Made by a program: the position numbers and the translations under genes. Under the pieces are notes generated by a model. That model worked only from the letters and a program-made list of their open reading frames with translations, searched no databases and was not told where the DNA came from. This document shows, piece by piece, positions 25,344 to 36,200 of a stretch of DNA of 64,000 nucleotides. Where the stretch lies: positions 564,014 to 628,013 of the forward strand of contig NZ_KE386835.1 in the NCBI RefSeq assembly GCF_000429025.1, read 5' to 3'. This DNA comes from Actinospineispora spinosispora DSM 44797 (GTDB lineage Bacteria; Actinomycetota; Actinomycetes; Mycobacteriales; Pseudonocardiaceae). How positions within the stretch are numbered: position 1 is the stretch's first letter; every line of letters starts with the position of its first letter.

Positions 25344-28274
25344 GTGCCTCGGCTGGGAACCGGGATCGCGCTGGTCGGGCGGCGGCGTGAGCTCGATGTG
25401 TTGGTCGCCGCGCTGGAGCACGGCGCCCTCGGCCGGGCCGGCGGGGTGCTGCTGTCCGGTGATGCCGGGGTCGGCAAGTCGCGGCTGATCGTCGAGCTGG
25501 CGCGGCGGGCGTCCACCGACGGCTGGCGGGTGCTGACCGGGCGTTGCCTGGACACCGCCGAGGCTGCGCTGCCGTACCTGCCGTTCGCCGAGGCCGTCGG
25601 GCCGCTCTCCGAGGACGCCGACCTGCTCGCCGCGCACCCGACGCTGGCGCGGCTGCTGCCCGGGACCGTCGACCGAGGCGAGGTACGGCTGGACCGCCCG
25701 GACGTCGGGCAGCTGCAGCTCTTCGACGCCGTGCTGTCCGCGTTGACCACGCTCGCCACCCGAGGGCCGGTCCTGCTGATCGTCGAGGACCTGCACTGGG
25801 CCGACCGTTCGAGCCGCGACCTGCTCACCTTCCTGCTCGCCCGGCTCGGTGGCCAGCGGCTGGTGGTGCTGGCCAGCTACCGCGCCGACGAGCTGAACCG
25901 CAGGCATCCGCTGCGCCAGGTACTCGCCGAGCTGGTGCGGCTGCCCTCGGTGGACCGGCTGGAGCTGACACCCTTCGGCGCCGCCGACGCCGAGCGCTTC
26001 GTCCGAGCGCTCGCCGACGACGGACTGGACGACACCGCCGCCCGGTCGATCGCGCGGCGCAGCGAGGGCAACGCGTTCTTCGCCGAAGAGCTCGTCTCCG
26101 CGGACACCGACGGGATGCCGGGCCGGCTCGCGGAGGTCCTGCTCGCCCGCGTCGAGACACTTGACCAGGCCACCCAGCAGGTGTTGCGGCTCGCCTCGGT
26201 CGCCGGCCGGCGGTTTCGACACGACCGGCTGGCCGCCGCCTCGGCCGGGACGTCGCCGGAGGACCTGGACGCCGCACTGCGCGCGGCGGCCTCGGCTCAC
26301 GTGCTGCTTCCCGACGGCACTCGCGGGTACCAGTTCCGGCACGCGCTGCTGCGCGAGGCGCTCTACGCCGACCTGCTGCCGGGTGAACGGACCCGGCTGC
26401 ACGCCGCGTTCGCCACCGCGCTCACCGACGAGCCGGACCGGGGCAGCGCCGCGGAGCTGGCACATCACGCGATGGAGAGCCACGACCTGCCGCTCGCGCT
26501 CGCCTCCTCGGTCAGGGCGGCCAGGGAAGCCGACCAGCTCGACGCCTCGGCCGAGATCCTGCTGCACGCCGAGCGTGCGCTGCAGCTGTGGGCCGCGGTG
26601 CCCGATCCCCGGTCGGTCGCCGGCGAGGACCCGCTCGAGCTGATGCGGCTCGCGGTGTGGTCCGCCGACGCGCTGGGTGAGCCGGACCGCGCGATCCGGC
26701 ACTGCCGTGCCGCGATCGAGCTGGCCGACTCGGTCGGCGACACCGGGCACGGCGCGAGCTTCCGCCGCCGCTACGGGCAGTACCTGCTCGCCCTGCCAGG
26801 CCGCGAGCTGGAAGCGCTCGCCGCCGCCGAGGAGGCGTTCGACCTGCTCGCCGACGAACCCGCCTCGCCGGAGAAGGCGTGGGCGCTCGCCGGGCTGGCC
26901 AGGGTGAGCTGCCGGCTGGACCGGTACGCCGAGGCCACCGAGCAGGCCTACCGGGCGATCGAGCTGGCAAGTGAGTCCGAACGCGGCCCGGCCGCGCTGG
27001 CCGCCGAGGCCGACGCGCTCACCACCGCGGCGGTGTCCGAGGAGATGCTCGGCCGGGTCGACAGCGCACGCGAACGGCTGGACAGGGCGATCGCGCTCGC
27101 GGCGGAAGCGGACGCACTCGGTGTCGAGCTGCGCGCCCGGTTCAACGCGGGCATGTCGCGCCACGACGCCGGTGAGCTGCTCGACGCGATGCCGGTGTTC
27201 GACGCCGGGGTGGCGCGCGCCGAGCGCACGGGGATGACCTGGTCGAGCTACGGCCTCGAACTGCGCGTCATGCAGGCACTGACCCGCTACATCCTCGGCG
27301 ACTGGGACGGCGCCGCCTCGATCACCGAGGGTTCGGTGTCCGCGCACGTCGCCACCAGGGTGTCCTCGGTCGAGCTGTTCGTCGAGGTCGGGCGGGGGCA
27401 GTTCGAGGCGGCCGACGCGCGGATCGCGGCACTGCCGCTCGGTCAGGGAACCGACGAGCAGGTGGTGCGGTTCGTCGCGATGTGCGGCGCGGAGATGGAA
27501 CTGTGGCGAGGCGCCCCGGACCGCGCGGCGGCACACGTCCGGACCGCGCTGGAGGACCAGCGCAGGCTCTACGGCGTCACACCGGCTCAACTGTCGCTGT
27601 GTGCGCTCGGTGTGAGCGCCCAGTCCGAGCTGGCCCGCCTCGCCCGACTGCGCAGGGACGACACCGCGCTGCGCGAGGCGATCACGCTGGGCACGCAGCT
27701 CGCCGAGCTCGCCACCACAGCCGCCGAGCAGGCCCAACCGCGCACCGGCACGCTCGGCCCGGAGGGACGCGCCTGGCTGCTGCGGGTGGACGCCGAATCC
27801 CGGTCGCTCATCGGCGACCCCGACCCGGGCCGGTGGGCCGACACCGCCGTCGCGTTCGACGCCTACGGCGAGGTCTACCAGGCCGCGATGGCGCGCTGGC
27901 GGCACGGCGAGGCCCTGCTGGCGACACAGCGGTCCCTCGACTCCGCCGAACCGCTGCGCCAGGCACTCGCGGTGGCCGAGCGCCTCGGGGCGACACCACT
28001 CGCCGAGGCCGTGCGAGCGACCGCGAGCAGGGGCCGCGTCCGCCTCGGCGCCGAACCGCTCCCCGTGCCGCCCTCCGGCCCCACGCTGACACCTCGCGAG
28101 CGGTCGGTGCTGGAGCTGGTGGCGGCCGGCCGGACCAACCGGCAGATCGGCACGGAGCTGTACATCAGCGAGAAGACCGTGAGCGTGCACCTGAGCAGGG
28201 TCATGTCGAAGCTGGCCGTGTCGAGCCGAACCGAGGCGGTGAGCGCCGCCTACCGGCTGAGCTGGCTGTATTGA
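25344..28274 (+). CDS. Large ATP-binding LuxR-family regulator (LAL type)
   Basis: 976 residues from the chosen GTG; another GTG 21 bases upstream is possible. An N-terminal AAA/NACHT-like ATPase domain shows Walker A SGDAGVGKSR (about 38-47) and Walker B LLIVEDLHWADRSS; a long TPR-like helical region (about 400-870) follows, and the C-terminus is a LuxR helix-turn-helix with LTPRERSVLELVAAGRTNRQ and ISEKTVSVHLSRVMSK. LAL proteins are often pathway activators in actinomycetes; the target here is unknown. A dispersed repeat begins at the base after the stop codon. Confidence 0.92.
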   Translation: MPRLGTGIALVGRRRELDVLVAALEHGALGRAGGVLLSGDAGVGKSRLIVELARRASTDGWRVLTGRCLDTAEAALPYLPFAEAVGPLSEDADLLAAHPTLARLLPGTVDRGEVRLDRPDVGQLQLFDAVLSALTTLATRGPVLLIVEDLHWADRSSRDLLTFLLARLGGQRLVVLASYRADELNRRHPLRQVLAELVRLPSVDRLELTPFGAADAERFVRALADDGLDDTAARSIARRSEGNAFFAEELVSADTDGMPGRLAEVLLARVETLDQATQQVLRLASVAGRRFRHDRLAAASAGTSPEDLDAALRAAASAHVLLPDGTRGYQFRHALLREALYADLLPGERTRLHAAFATALTDEPDRGSAAELAHHAMESHDLPLALASSVRAAREADQLDASAEILLHAERALQLWAAVPDPRSVAGEDPLELMRLAVWSADALGEPDRAIRHCRAAIELADSVGDTGHGASFRRRYGQYLLALPGRELEALAAAEEAFDLLADEPASPEKAWALAGLARVSCRLDRYAEATEQAYRAIELASESERGPAALAAEADALTTAAVSEEMLGRVDSARERLDRAIALAAEADALGVELRARFNAGMSRHDAGELLDAMPVFDAGVARAERTGMTWSSYGLELRVMQALTRYILGDWDGAASITEGSVSAHVATRVSSVELFVEVGRGQFEAADARIAALPLGQGTDEQVVRFVAMCGAEMELWRGAPDRAAAHVRTALEDQRRLYGVTPAQLSLCALGVSAQSELARLARLRRDDTALREAITLGTQLAELATTAAEQAQPRTGTLGPEGRAWLLRVDAESRSLIGDPDPGRWADTAVAFDAYGEVYQAAMARWRHGEALLATQRSLDSAEPLRQALAVAERLGATPLAEAVRATASRGRVRLGAEPLPVPPSGPTLTPRERSVLELVAAGRTNRQIGTELYISEKTVSVHLSRVMSKLAVSSRTEAVSAAYRLSWLY

Positions 28275-28485
28275 TTGGGCCTGTTTCGCGCGCGGTATTT
28301 TTCTGTGACCACCCCGGCTCGCTTACGCTCGCTGGGGTACTCCCAGAAAAAAAGGCTCGAGGACTCGCCCGGGCGCGCGCTTGGGGGAACCCCGAGAGCC
28401 GCCCTGGCAGCTGGGCGGGTTGTTGCGGACATTCACTGCCCGGCCTTCGCCGGAACTCCTTCGGAGACTCGCGGAGCCGGCTTCA
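28275..28485 (+). repeat. GCCTGTT element, copy 1
   Basis: Begins GGGCCTGTTTCGCGCG right after the LuxR stop codon. Contains TTTTTCTG…CAGAAAAA arms enclosing CCCCGGCTCG…CTGGGG, then GAGAGCCGCCCTGG, and ends in CGGCCTTCGCCGGAACTCC and GACTCGCGGAGCCGG. Shared with copies at 48.2, 55.4, 62.8 kb and an inverted one at 28.6 kb. Confidence 0.85.
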
Positions 28486-28515
28486 CAGACGCATGTACAC
28501 CCGCAGCCGAAAAAG

Positions 28516-28559
28516 CCGTGAGTGTTTTGGGTTGCCCTGGCAACCCAAAACACTCACGG
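28516..28559. repeat. GTGAGTG-family hairpin
   Basis: Perfect 20 bp arms CCGTGAGTGTTTTGGGTTGC and complement around a 4-base loop. Inner stem nearly equals the hairpin at 18323-18370. It lies between two oppositely oriented GCCTGTT elements. Confidence 0.88.
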
Positions 28560-28630
28560 GTCCTTGTGTGCCCGAGGGTGTGCGTCGTGGGGTGCGCATG
28601 GCGCCTGGAGCGCCCTCAGCTTGCACCGGG

Positions 28631-28900
28631 AGTGTGGTGGGGCACGGTGCATAGGTGGCCCCGCAGAGGCGCCCGGAGGGGTTCCGCCGAAGGCGGGTAG
28701 TACATGAGGGGCGGCTCCCAAGCCGGGGCACCAAGCGCGCGCGTCGCCGAAGGCGACATTTTTCCGAGTGGGCCCCTCAGCCCGAAGGGTTGAGGGGCCC
28801 GCGAGGAAAAAGCCCAGGCAGCGAGCCGTTAGGCGAGCCGCCTGGATCGTTCCCGGTCGGCCCGGAGGGCCTTCCGGGAACGATGGCGCGCGAAACAGGC
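28631..28900 (-). repeat. GCCTGTT element, inverted copy
   Basis: Read on the minus strand it starts GCCTGTTTCGCGCGCCATCG and ends GGCCACCTATGCACCGTGC, matching the 62.8 kb copy over nearly its whole length (including GCTCGCTGCCT, GTCGCCTTCGGCGACGCGCG and ACCCGCCTTCGGCGGAACCC). It has an extra hairpin TCCCGG…CCGGGA near its head that the 62.8 kb copy lacks. Confidence 0.85.
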
Positions 28901-28904
28901 AGAA

Positions 28905-28918
28905 ACGTACGCCGTACG
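28905..28918. promoter_or_regulatory. ACGTAC-N3-GTACG operator-like dyad
   Basis: ACGTACGCCGTACG, 16 bases before the P450 start, has the same half-sites and spacing as ACGTACAGTGTACGT upstream of the second P450 gene. Confidence 0.45.
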
Positions 28919-28933
28919 GCAGAGTGTTCAAGC

Positions 28934-30201
28934 ATGAGCCGCGCACAACCCGACACTGATGTCGACCTTTCGGACCTGGACGGATTCTGGACTCGGCCGA
29001 TCGAGGAGCGGCACGCCGTGTTCAACGCACTGCGTGACCAGCCCGGTCTGCCGTTCTTCGCCGAGCGGGAGATCAACCGCGCGATCCCGGCCGGCCCCGG
29101 CTACTACGCCCTGACCAGGCTGGACGACATCGCGGAAGCGAGCCGCAGGCCGAAGCTGTTCACCTCGGGGCAGGGCGCGACGAACATCGCGGACCTGCCG
29201 AAGGAGTTCCTGGAGTTCTACGGCTCCATGATCAATATGGACGATCCGAGGCACAGCAGGCTGCGCCGCATCGTGTCGCGGGGGTTCACACCGCGACGGC
29301 TGGACGCGCTCACCGAGAACGTCGGCCGGGTGGCGAGCACCATCGTGGACGACATCATCGACGCCGGTGAGTGCGAGGCGGTGCGGTCGATCTCGGCGCG
29401 GCTGCCGCTGACCATCGTGTGCGACATGATGGGCATTCCGGAGAGCCAGCACGACTTCGTGTTCGACCGGACGAACGTGATCCTCGGCGCGACCGACCCG
29501 GAGTACGTCCCGGAGGGCACGGACATCTTCACCGCGCTGCTGCAGGCCGGTGGTGATCTGACGAACCTGGTCCGTGAGCTGGCCGCACTGCGCGCCGAGA
29601 ACCCGACCGATGATCTGATCTCGGCGCTCATCAACGCGGAGATCGACGGGGAGTCGTTGACCCCGGACGAGCTCGCCTCGTTCTTCATCCTGCTCGTGGT
29701 GGCCGGCAACGAGACGACGAGGACGGCGATCAGCTGGGGCATCACCGCGCTGACCCGGTACCCGGAGCAGCGGGAGCGCTGGCTCGCCGATCTGGACAAG
29801 GTCACCCCCACCGCGGTCGAGGAGATCGTCCGGTGGGCATCGCCGGTGATGTTCATGCGCCGCACGGTCGCCGAGGCCACCGCGCTGGGCGGCCAGGAGC
29901 TGAGCGCGGGCGACAAGGTGCTGCTGTTCTACTGGGCGGGCAACCGTGATCCGAAATACTTCCTCGAGCCCGAGAAGTTCGACGTGCTGCGCTCGCCGAA
30001 CGCGCACATCGGCTTCGGCGGTCCCGGCCCGCACTTCTGTCTCGGCGCACACCTGGCGCGCAGGGAGATCAGCGTGATGTTCCGCGAGCTGCTCACCCGC
30101 ATCCCGGACATCCACGCGACCGCCGAGCCGGTCCGCCTGAAGTCGTCGTTCATCAACGGCATCAAACATCTGCCCGTTGCGTTCACCCCCGGAGGTGCCC
30201 G

Positions 30202-30205
<4 letters not shown>
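28934..30205 (+). CDS. Cytochrome P450 (CYP124/125-like)
   Basis: Monooxygenase, 423 residues. The I-helix motif AGNETTR, the ExxR pair in the K-helix (EEIVRWASPV) and the heme-binding FGGPGPHFCLGAHLARRE with the Cys369 thiolate ligand are intact. The GGPGPHFCLGAHLAR form and the N-terminus recall CYP124/CYP125-type fatty-acid/sterol hydroxylases, but substrate is not decidable. It overlaps the acyl-CoA synthetase start (TTGA), so both are translated together; oxidation followed by CoA activation of a carboxylate is a reasonable inference. No redox partner is adjacent. Confidence 0.93.
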
Positions 30206-31836
<1,631 letters not shown>

Positions 31837-31916
31837 CGACACGCCCGCATGCCACGATTCAGGTGGCAGCATGAGCCCTTCAGGGTTCCTTCCACTCAAT
31901 TCAGGGCGGCTTGCAT

Positions 31917-32594
31917 ATGGCTCTCGACCGGACGGGTACGCCGGACGCCTCCGACTCCGACGGCGGGCCACAGCCCGCCGCCGGAGTGCCGGAGAAGCCG
32001 GCGTACGGCGACGAGTCGCGGGGTGACCCGACGTCGTTCGGCGAGCAGGCGACGACTCTCATGCCGCCCCTGCCGCCCGCTCCGGCCATGCCGAAGCCGC
32101 CGACTCCCGAGGAAGAGGAAGCGACCGCTCGGTCCAATAAGCGGCTGACCTGGGTCCTGTCCGGCGCGGTCGTGCTGGTCGGCATCCTGCTGTTCAGCGT
32201 GCTGGGCAACGGCAGCGACAGCTCCGCGGTGCCGATCGTGCAGGCGCCGCTGGACACCGCGGCGTCGCAGGCCTCCGACCTGCCCACGACCAGCGCGGCG
32301 CCGCCGACCACCTCGGCGCTACCCACGACCAGCGTCGCTCCACCGCCTCCTCCGCCGCCCACCAGCGTCTACGTGCCGCCGCCCCCGCCGAGGACGACCT
32401 ACCGGCCGACCCCGAGGACGACGCCGCCACGCACCACCCGGACGACTCCGCGCACGACACGTTCGGAGCCGAAGACCACACGGCGCAGCAGCTCGAACGA
32501 CGACGACAAAGACAAGGAAAAGGACAACAAGCGCAGCTCGAACCCCTACGACTACCCGGACAGCTCGGGTGGCAGCCGGGGTCTCGGCCTCTAG
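31917..32594 (+). CDS. Membrane-anchored Pro/Thr-rich protein
   Basis: 225 residues from the ATG at 31917. An acidic Pro-rich cytosolic part (about 1-72) is followed by one TM helix (about 77-95, WVLSGAVVLVGILLFSVLG) and an extracytoplasmic region of Pro/Thr/Ser repeats (TTSAAPPTTSALPTTS, then RTTxRTTP units) ending in a highly charged KDKEKDNK stretch. Such tails usually span the cell wall. No enzymatic domain; family unknown. Located between the synthetase and tenA in the same direction. Confidence 0.75.
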   Translation: MALDRTGTPDASDSDGGPQPAAGVPEKPAYGDESRGDPTSFGEQATTLMPPLPPAPAMPKPPTPEEEEATARSNKRLTWVLSGAVVLVGILLFSVLGNGSDSSAVPIVQAPLDTAASQASDLPTTSAAPPTTSALPTTSVAPPPPPPPTSVYVPPPPPRTTYRPTPRTTPPRTTRTTPRTTRSEPKTTRRSSSNDDDKDKEKDNKRSSNPYDYPDSSGGSRGLGL

Positions 32595-32619
32595 CGCCAC
32601 TTGCGGCTACCGTGCCGGT

Positions 32620-33288
32620 ATGGCGGATTCCGAGAAGCTGACCGGCCGGCTGTGGTCGGCGATCGAGCACATCTATGACGGCGTACTGAGCCACCCGTTC
32701 GTCAGTGGGCTCACCGACGGCACGCTGCCGGCCGAGTCGTTCCGGCACTACATCGAGCAGGACACGCACTACCTGCGCGGTTACGCCCGTGCCCTGTCTG
32801 TGTGCGCCGCGAAGGCGCCGACCGAGCGGGACACGGTGATGTTCGCCGAGCACGCCGCCGGTGCAATCGCCGCCGAGCAGGACATGCACGCCGAGCTGAT
32901 GGCCGAGCTGGGCGCCCCCTTCGACCAGGACGCGCCGGTAGCACCCACGACCCAGGCCTACAGCAGCTACCTGCTGGCGACGGTCTACGGCGGGTCGTTC
33001 GCCGAAGGCGTCGGCGCGGTGCTGCCCTGCTACTGGATCTACGCGCGCGTCGGCGAGGAGCTGCTCACCCGGTCGTCGCCGAACCCGCTGTACGCGCGGT
33101 GGATCGCGATGTACGGCGGCGAGGAGTTCCAGAAGGTCGTCGACGACGTGCTGGCCTTGACCGACCGGATCGGGACGACACTGTCCGAGACCGAGACCCG
33201 GCGGGTCGTGGACCACTTCGTGACGACGTCCCGCTACGAGTGGATGTTCTGGGACGCGGCGTTCCGCCGGGAGGTCTGGCCGATCTGA
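32620..33288 (+). CDS. tenA: TenA family aminopyrimidine aminohydrolase (thiaminase II)
   Basis: Salvages thiamine breakdown products by releasing HMP or hydrolysing aminopyrimidines. 222 residues, all-helical TenA fold; catalytic Cys137 in VLPCYWIYARVG and the conserved acid in YEWMFWDAAF match the TenA_C type. It starts just past the end of the Pro/Thr-rich gene and lacks any linked thi gene or an evident TPP riboswitch in the short gap. Confidence 0.9.
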   Translation: MADSEKLTGRLWSAIEHIYDGVLSHPFVSGLTDGTLPAESFRHYIEQDTHYLRGYARALSVCAAKAPTERDTVMFAEHAAGAIAAEQDMHAELMAELGAPFDQDAPVAPTTQAYSSYLLATVYGGSFAEGVGAVLPCYWIYARVGEELLTRSSPNPLYARWIAMYGGEEFQKVVDDVLALTDRIGTTLSETETRRVVDHFVTTSRYEWMFWDAAFRREVWPI

Positions 33289-33312
33289 GGCTGGCGCGCC
33301 CGGAGCCGACAG

Positions 33313-33327
33313 ACGTACAGTGTACGT
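33313..33327. promoter_or_regulatory. ACGTAC-N3-GTACGT operator-like dyad
   Basis: Perfect palindrome ACGTACA-G-TGTACGT in a 71 bp gap, 33 bases before the P450 start; likely overlaps its promoter. Confidence 0.5.
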
Positions 33328-33359
33328 ATCTGGTTCCCGATCGACCTCGGAGGACGATC

Positions 33360-34673
33360 ATGCAGCTTCCGGACACAGCGCGGTGGGCGTTGACGCACGG
33401 GCTGATCCGGCTCGTGATGAAGCGTGAAGCTCGCAAGGGCAACACCAACACCCGGTTCCTGACCGACCGCGCCATCCAGCTCAACCCGTACCCGCACTAC
33501 GAAGAACTGCGCACCGACAAGCCGTTCGCCGCCGGTCTGGCGGGCAAGCTCACGGTGCAGCACGCCACGGCCACCGAGGTGCTGCGCGCCGAGAGTTTCG
33601 GCACCGCGTCGTTCGGCGGTGCGCCCCGGCCGATCCGGCGACTGCTCGCGGCGTCGGCCTCCGGTGCCGCGCGCAGCGTCATCGAGCCGCCGTCGATGCT
33701 GGCCGTCGACCCGCCCAACCACAGCCGCTATCGCAAGCTCGTGACCCGGGCGTTCACCGCCAGGGCGGTCAAGGCGCTGCGGGACCGCACCGAGGAGGTC
33801 GCGGTCGAGCTGCTGGACGAGATCGAGCGACGCGGCGTGCGCGAGCCGGTCGACCTGGTCCGGATGTACGCCTCGCAGCTGCCGGTCATCGTGATCTGCG
33901 AGATCCTCGGCGCGCCCATCGCGATGAAGGACCAGTTCCTCACCTGGGGTGACGGCGCGGCCGCGTCGTTGGACCCCGGAATGAGCCGTCAGCAGTTCCT
34001 GGAGGCCCAGCGCGGCATCGACGCGCTGCTGGACTGGATGCGCGGGCACTTCGAGACGCTGCGCCGCAATCCCGGCCAGGACATCCTGTCCGACCTGGTG
34101 ACCTCGACCGACACCGACGGCGAACGGCTGAGCGAGACCGAGCTGCTGTCCACGTCGCTGCTCGTGCTCGCTGCGGGTTTCGAGACGACGGTCAACCTGA
34201 TCGGCAACGGCATCGCGCTGCTGCAGGAGCACCCCGCGCAGCGTGCGCTGCTCGCCGAGGACCCGTCGCTGTGGCCGAACGCGGTCGACGAGATGCTGCG
34301 CATCGACTCGCCCGTGCAGCGCACCGCCCGCCGGGCGCTGCGCGACACCGAGATCGCCGGTGTTCCGGTGAGCCAGGAGGAGCTGGTCGTGGTCCTGCTG
34401 GGCGCGGCCAACCGGGATCCGAAGGTGTTCGACGACCCGCACACGTTCGACGTCACGCGACCGAACGCCGGCAAGCACCTCGCGTTCTCCAGCGGCATCC
34501 ACTACTGCCTGGGCGCCGCGCTGGCGAAGATGGAGGGTGAGGTCGCGCTGCGTGCCCTCTACACGCGCTATCCGGACCTGACGCTGGTCGGCACGCCGCA
34601 CCGGCGGCCCACGTCCAACCTGCGCGGCTTCGACCGGATGTCCGCCGCGCTGGTGCCGGCTCCGGTCGCCTGA
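33360..34673 (+). CDS. Cytochrome P450, second copy
   Basis: 437 residues from an ATG with CGGAGG upstream. Motifs: I-helix AAGFETTVN, ExxR in DEMLRIDSPVQ, and heme motif SSGIHYCLGAALAK with Cys383. It belongs to a different subfamily from the upstream P450 (HYCLGAALAKMEGE is CYP107-like), with bacterial secondary-metabolite or xenobiotic hydroxylases as the nearest kin by motif. It faces the cupin gene and ends at a hairpin. Confidence 0.93.
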   Translation: MQLPDTARWALTHGLIRLVMKREARKGNTNTRFLTDRAIQLNPYPHYEELRTDKPFAAGLAGKLTVQHATATEVLRAESFGTASFGGAPRPIRRLLAASASGAARSVIEPPSMLAVDPPNHSRYRKLVTRAFTARAVKALRDRTEEVAVELLDEIERRGVREPVDLVRMYASQLPVIVICEILGAPIAMKDQFLTWGDGAAASLDPGMSRQQFLEAQRGIDALLDWMRGHFETLRRNPGQDILSDLVTSTDTDGERLSETELLSTSLLVLAAGFETTVNLIGNGIALLQEHPAQRALLAEDPSLWPNAVDEMLRIDSPVQRTARRALRDTEIAGVPVSQEELVVVLLGAANRDPKVFDDPHTFDVTRPNAGKHLAFSSGIHYCLGAALAKMEGEVALRALYTRYPDLTLVGTPHRRPTSNLRGFDRMSAALVPAPVA

Positions 34674-34677
34674 CCCC

Positions 34678-34717
34678 GTGAGTGGCGCGGCCTCCTATGA
34701 CCGGCCGCGCCACTCAC
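34678..34717. terminator. GTGAGTG-family hairpin between P450 and cupin
   Basis: Arms GTGAGTGGCGCGGCC and complement around a 10-base loop; it terminates the converging genes and contains the cupin stop codon. Confidence 0.85.
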
Positions 34718-35103
34718 AGCCGGTGGCCGGTGGTGCTGTCCACGTGGTCCGGGATGTCGTCGTGGCGGTCGCCCGTACTGGACGTGCCGGACGGCTCGAA
34801 CATGAGGATCGAGGCACCGGTCGAGGACGGCTTGTGCTCGGTGCCCTTCGGCACGACGAACGTGTCGCCCTGGCGAAGCACCACGTGCGTCTCGGTCCCG
34901 TCCGCGTCGCGCATCGCCACGGTGAACTCGCCGTCGAGCACGAGGAAGAACTCGTCGGTGTCCTCGTGCACGTGCCAGACGTGCTCGCCGAGGGTGTGCG
35001 CGATCCGCACGTCGTAGTCGTTCATCCGCGCGACGATCCGAGGGCTGTACACCGCGTCGAACGAGGCGAGCGCGGCGGTCAGGTTCACAGGTGCACTGGT
35101 CAT
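34714..35103 (-). CDS. Small cupin-domain protein
   Basis: 129 residues, one conserved beta-barrel. The metal-binding pattern is clear: HVWHVHEDTDEFFLVLDGEF (His, His, Glu) and the second motif with TEHKPSS (His). Cupins of this size often bind small ligands or act as isomerases/dioxygenases; no activity can be inferred. Start ATG at 35103 has GAGGG upstream. The TGA stop lies within the GTGAGTG hairpin arm. A TetR gene lies 80 bp upstream in the same direction, so the cupin may follow it in an operon. Confidence 0.85.
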   Translation of the reverse strand: MTSAPVNLTAALASFDAVYSPRIVARMNDYDVRIAHTLGEHVWHVHEDTDEFFLVLDGEFTVAMRDADGTETHVVLRQGDTFVVPKGTEHKPSSTGASILMFEPSGTSSTGDRHDDIPDHVDSTTGHRL

Positions 35104-35183
35104 GCCCTCGATCCTCACCGTAGGAAGCCCGCCGGTCTTGTACGTTCGTGCCCGATTCGCCGCACCCGGAGCAGCCGCCCGAG

Positions 35184-35807
35184 CTAGCTCGGGGCGTAGG
35201 CCCGCAGGAACGTCGTGACCGCCGCTCGCGTCACCAGGCGCAGCTCCGCATCGGGCACCGGGCGGGTGCCCAAACGGGAACGCCGGTCCATCGACCCGGT
35301 CAGCAGCGAGGCCAGCTGTTCGGCGGCCAGGACCGGATCGGTCATCCGCAGCCTTCCGGCGACCGTCAGGCGAGACAGCCGGTCGGCCAGCGCATCGATG
35401 ACCTTGTCCGCCGCGCCGACCTGGACGATGTCGATCAGCCAGGGAAACTGGTGGACCTCGGCGGAGAGCAGCCGGCGCATCGCCATGGAGCGGTCGTCGC
35501 GGAAGCACCGCAACAGCTGGTAGCCGACGTCCCGCAGGGTCTCGCTCAGCTCGCCGTCATCGGTGAGCCGAGCCAGCACCTCGGTGTTCTCGGCCAGCGC
35601 CCGATCCGCCTGCGCCGCGACCGCCTGGTGCAGCAGGGTCTCCTTGTCGCCGAAGTGGCTGTACACCGTCGCCTTGGCGACACCCGCCTCGGCGGCGATG
35701 ACGTCGATCGCGGCGAGCGCGTACCCCTCGCGTGCGAACACCACGAAGGCCGCGTCCAGGATCGCCTGCCGCTTGTCGATACGCCCCCGACGAGCGACCC
35801 CAGCCAT
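35184..35807 (-). CDS. TetR family regulator
   Basis: 207 residues; HTH with ILDAAFVVFAREGY and VAKATVYSHFGDKETLL (about 18-62), then a helical sensor domain of the TetR_C class with RCFRDDRSMAMRRLLSAEV. It is divergent from the DUF1330 gene, with a dyad CTAGT-N3-ACTAG in the 96 bp gap, which makes it a good candidate to regulate itself, the DUF1330 gene and the cupin. Confidence 0.9.
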   Translation of the reverse strand: MAGVARRGRIDKRQAILDAAFVVFAREGYALAAIDVIAAEAGVAKATVYSHFGDKETLLHQAVAAQADRALAENTEVLARLTDDGELSETLRDVGYQLLRCFRDDRSMAMRRLLSAEVHQFPWLIDIVQVGAADKVIDALADRLSRLTVAGRLRMTDPVLAAEQLASLLTGSMDRRSRLGTRPVPDAELRLVTRAAVTTFLRAYAPS

Positions 35808-35836
35808 GGCAGAAGCATACTCGCCGGTCTATTTTG

Positions 35837-35849
35837 CTAGTCGTACTAG
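35837..35849. promoter_or_regulatory. TetR-operator-like dyad
   Basis: CTAGTCGTACTAG, five-base arms around three bases, in an AT-rich stretch between the divergent TetR and DUF1330 genes. Confidence 0.45.
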
Positions 35850-35903
35850 ACTGACCAAGAAACCAGACCGGTGAGTCTGGACACTGCGATCTGGAGGCAG
35901 GAC

Positions 35904-36200
35904 ATGCCGGCTTACCTGATGTCGACCGATCCCGAGTCGGGCTACAACGACCTCGACGCGATGGCCGGCTACGGCGCGACCGTCCCGGGAATCGTCGAGT
36001 CGTTCGGCGGCAGGTACCTTCTGCGCCGCAGCCAGACCCGAGCGCTGGAAGGCAGCTGGGAGCCCGGCGACATGGTCCTCATCGAGTTCCCCTCGATGAC
36101 CGAGCTGCGAGCGTTCTACGAGTCCGAGCAGTACCGCCCGTGGCTGGAGCTGCGTCAGCGGGCGGGCCGCACGAACATCGTCATCACCGAAGCGGCCTAG
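35904..36200 (+). CDS. DUF1330 family protein
   Basis: 98 residues, ferredoxin-like fold of the DUF1330/dimeric alpha-beta barrel superfamily. The pattern begins with AYLM and contains FGGRYLLR, VLIEFPSMTELRAFYES and YRPWLELRQR, which are family hallmarks. ATG with GGAGG upstream. Its stop codon (TAG) shares bases with the stop of the converging SDR gene. Function of the family is not established. Confidence 0.88.
   Translation: MPAYLMSTDPESGYNDLDAMAGYGATVPGIVESFGGRYLLRRSQTRALEGSWEPGDMVLIEFPSMTELRAFYESEQYRPWLELRQRAGRTNIVITEAA

Noticed and set aside
24903..28190. A 1095-codon open frame on the minus strand opposite the LuxR regulator
   Set aside because: It is an antisense frame kept open by high GC; the composition is rich in Arg/Gly/Gln without any motif, while the plus strand holds a complete LAL protein.
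33234..34601. Antisense frame of 455 codons opposite the second P450
   Set aside because: No family motif, unlike the P450 on the plus strand.
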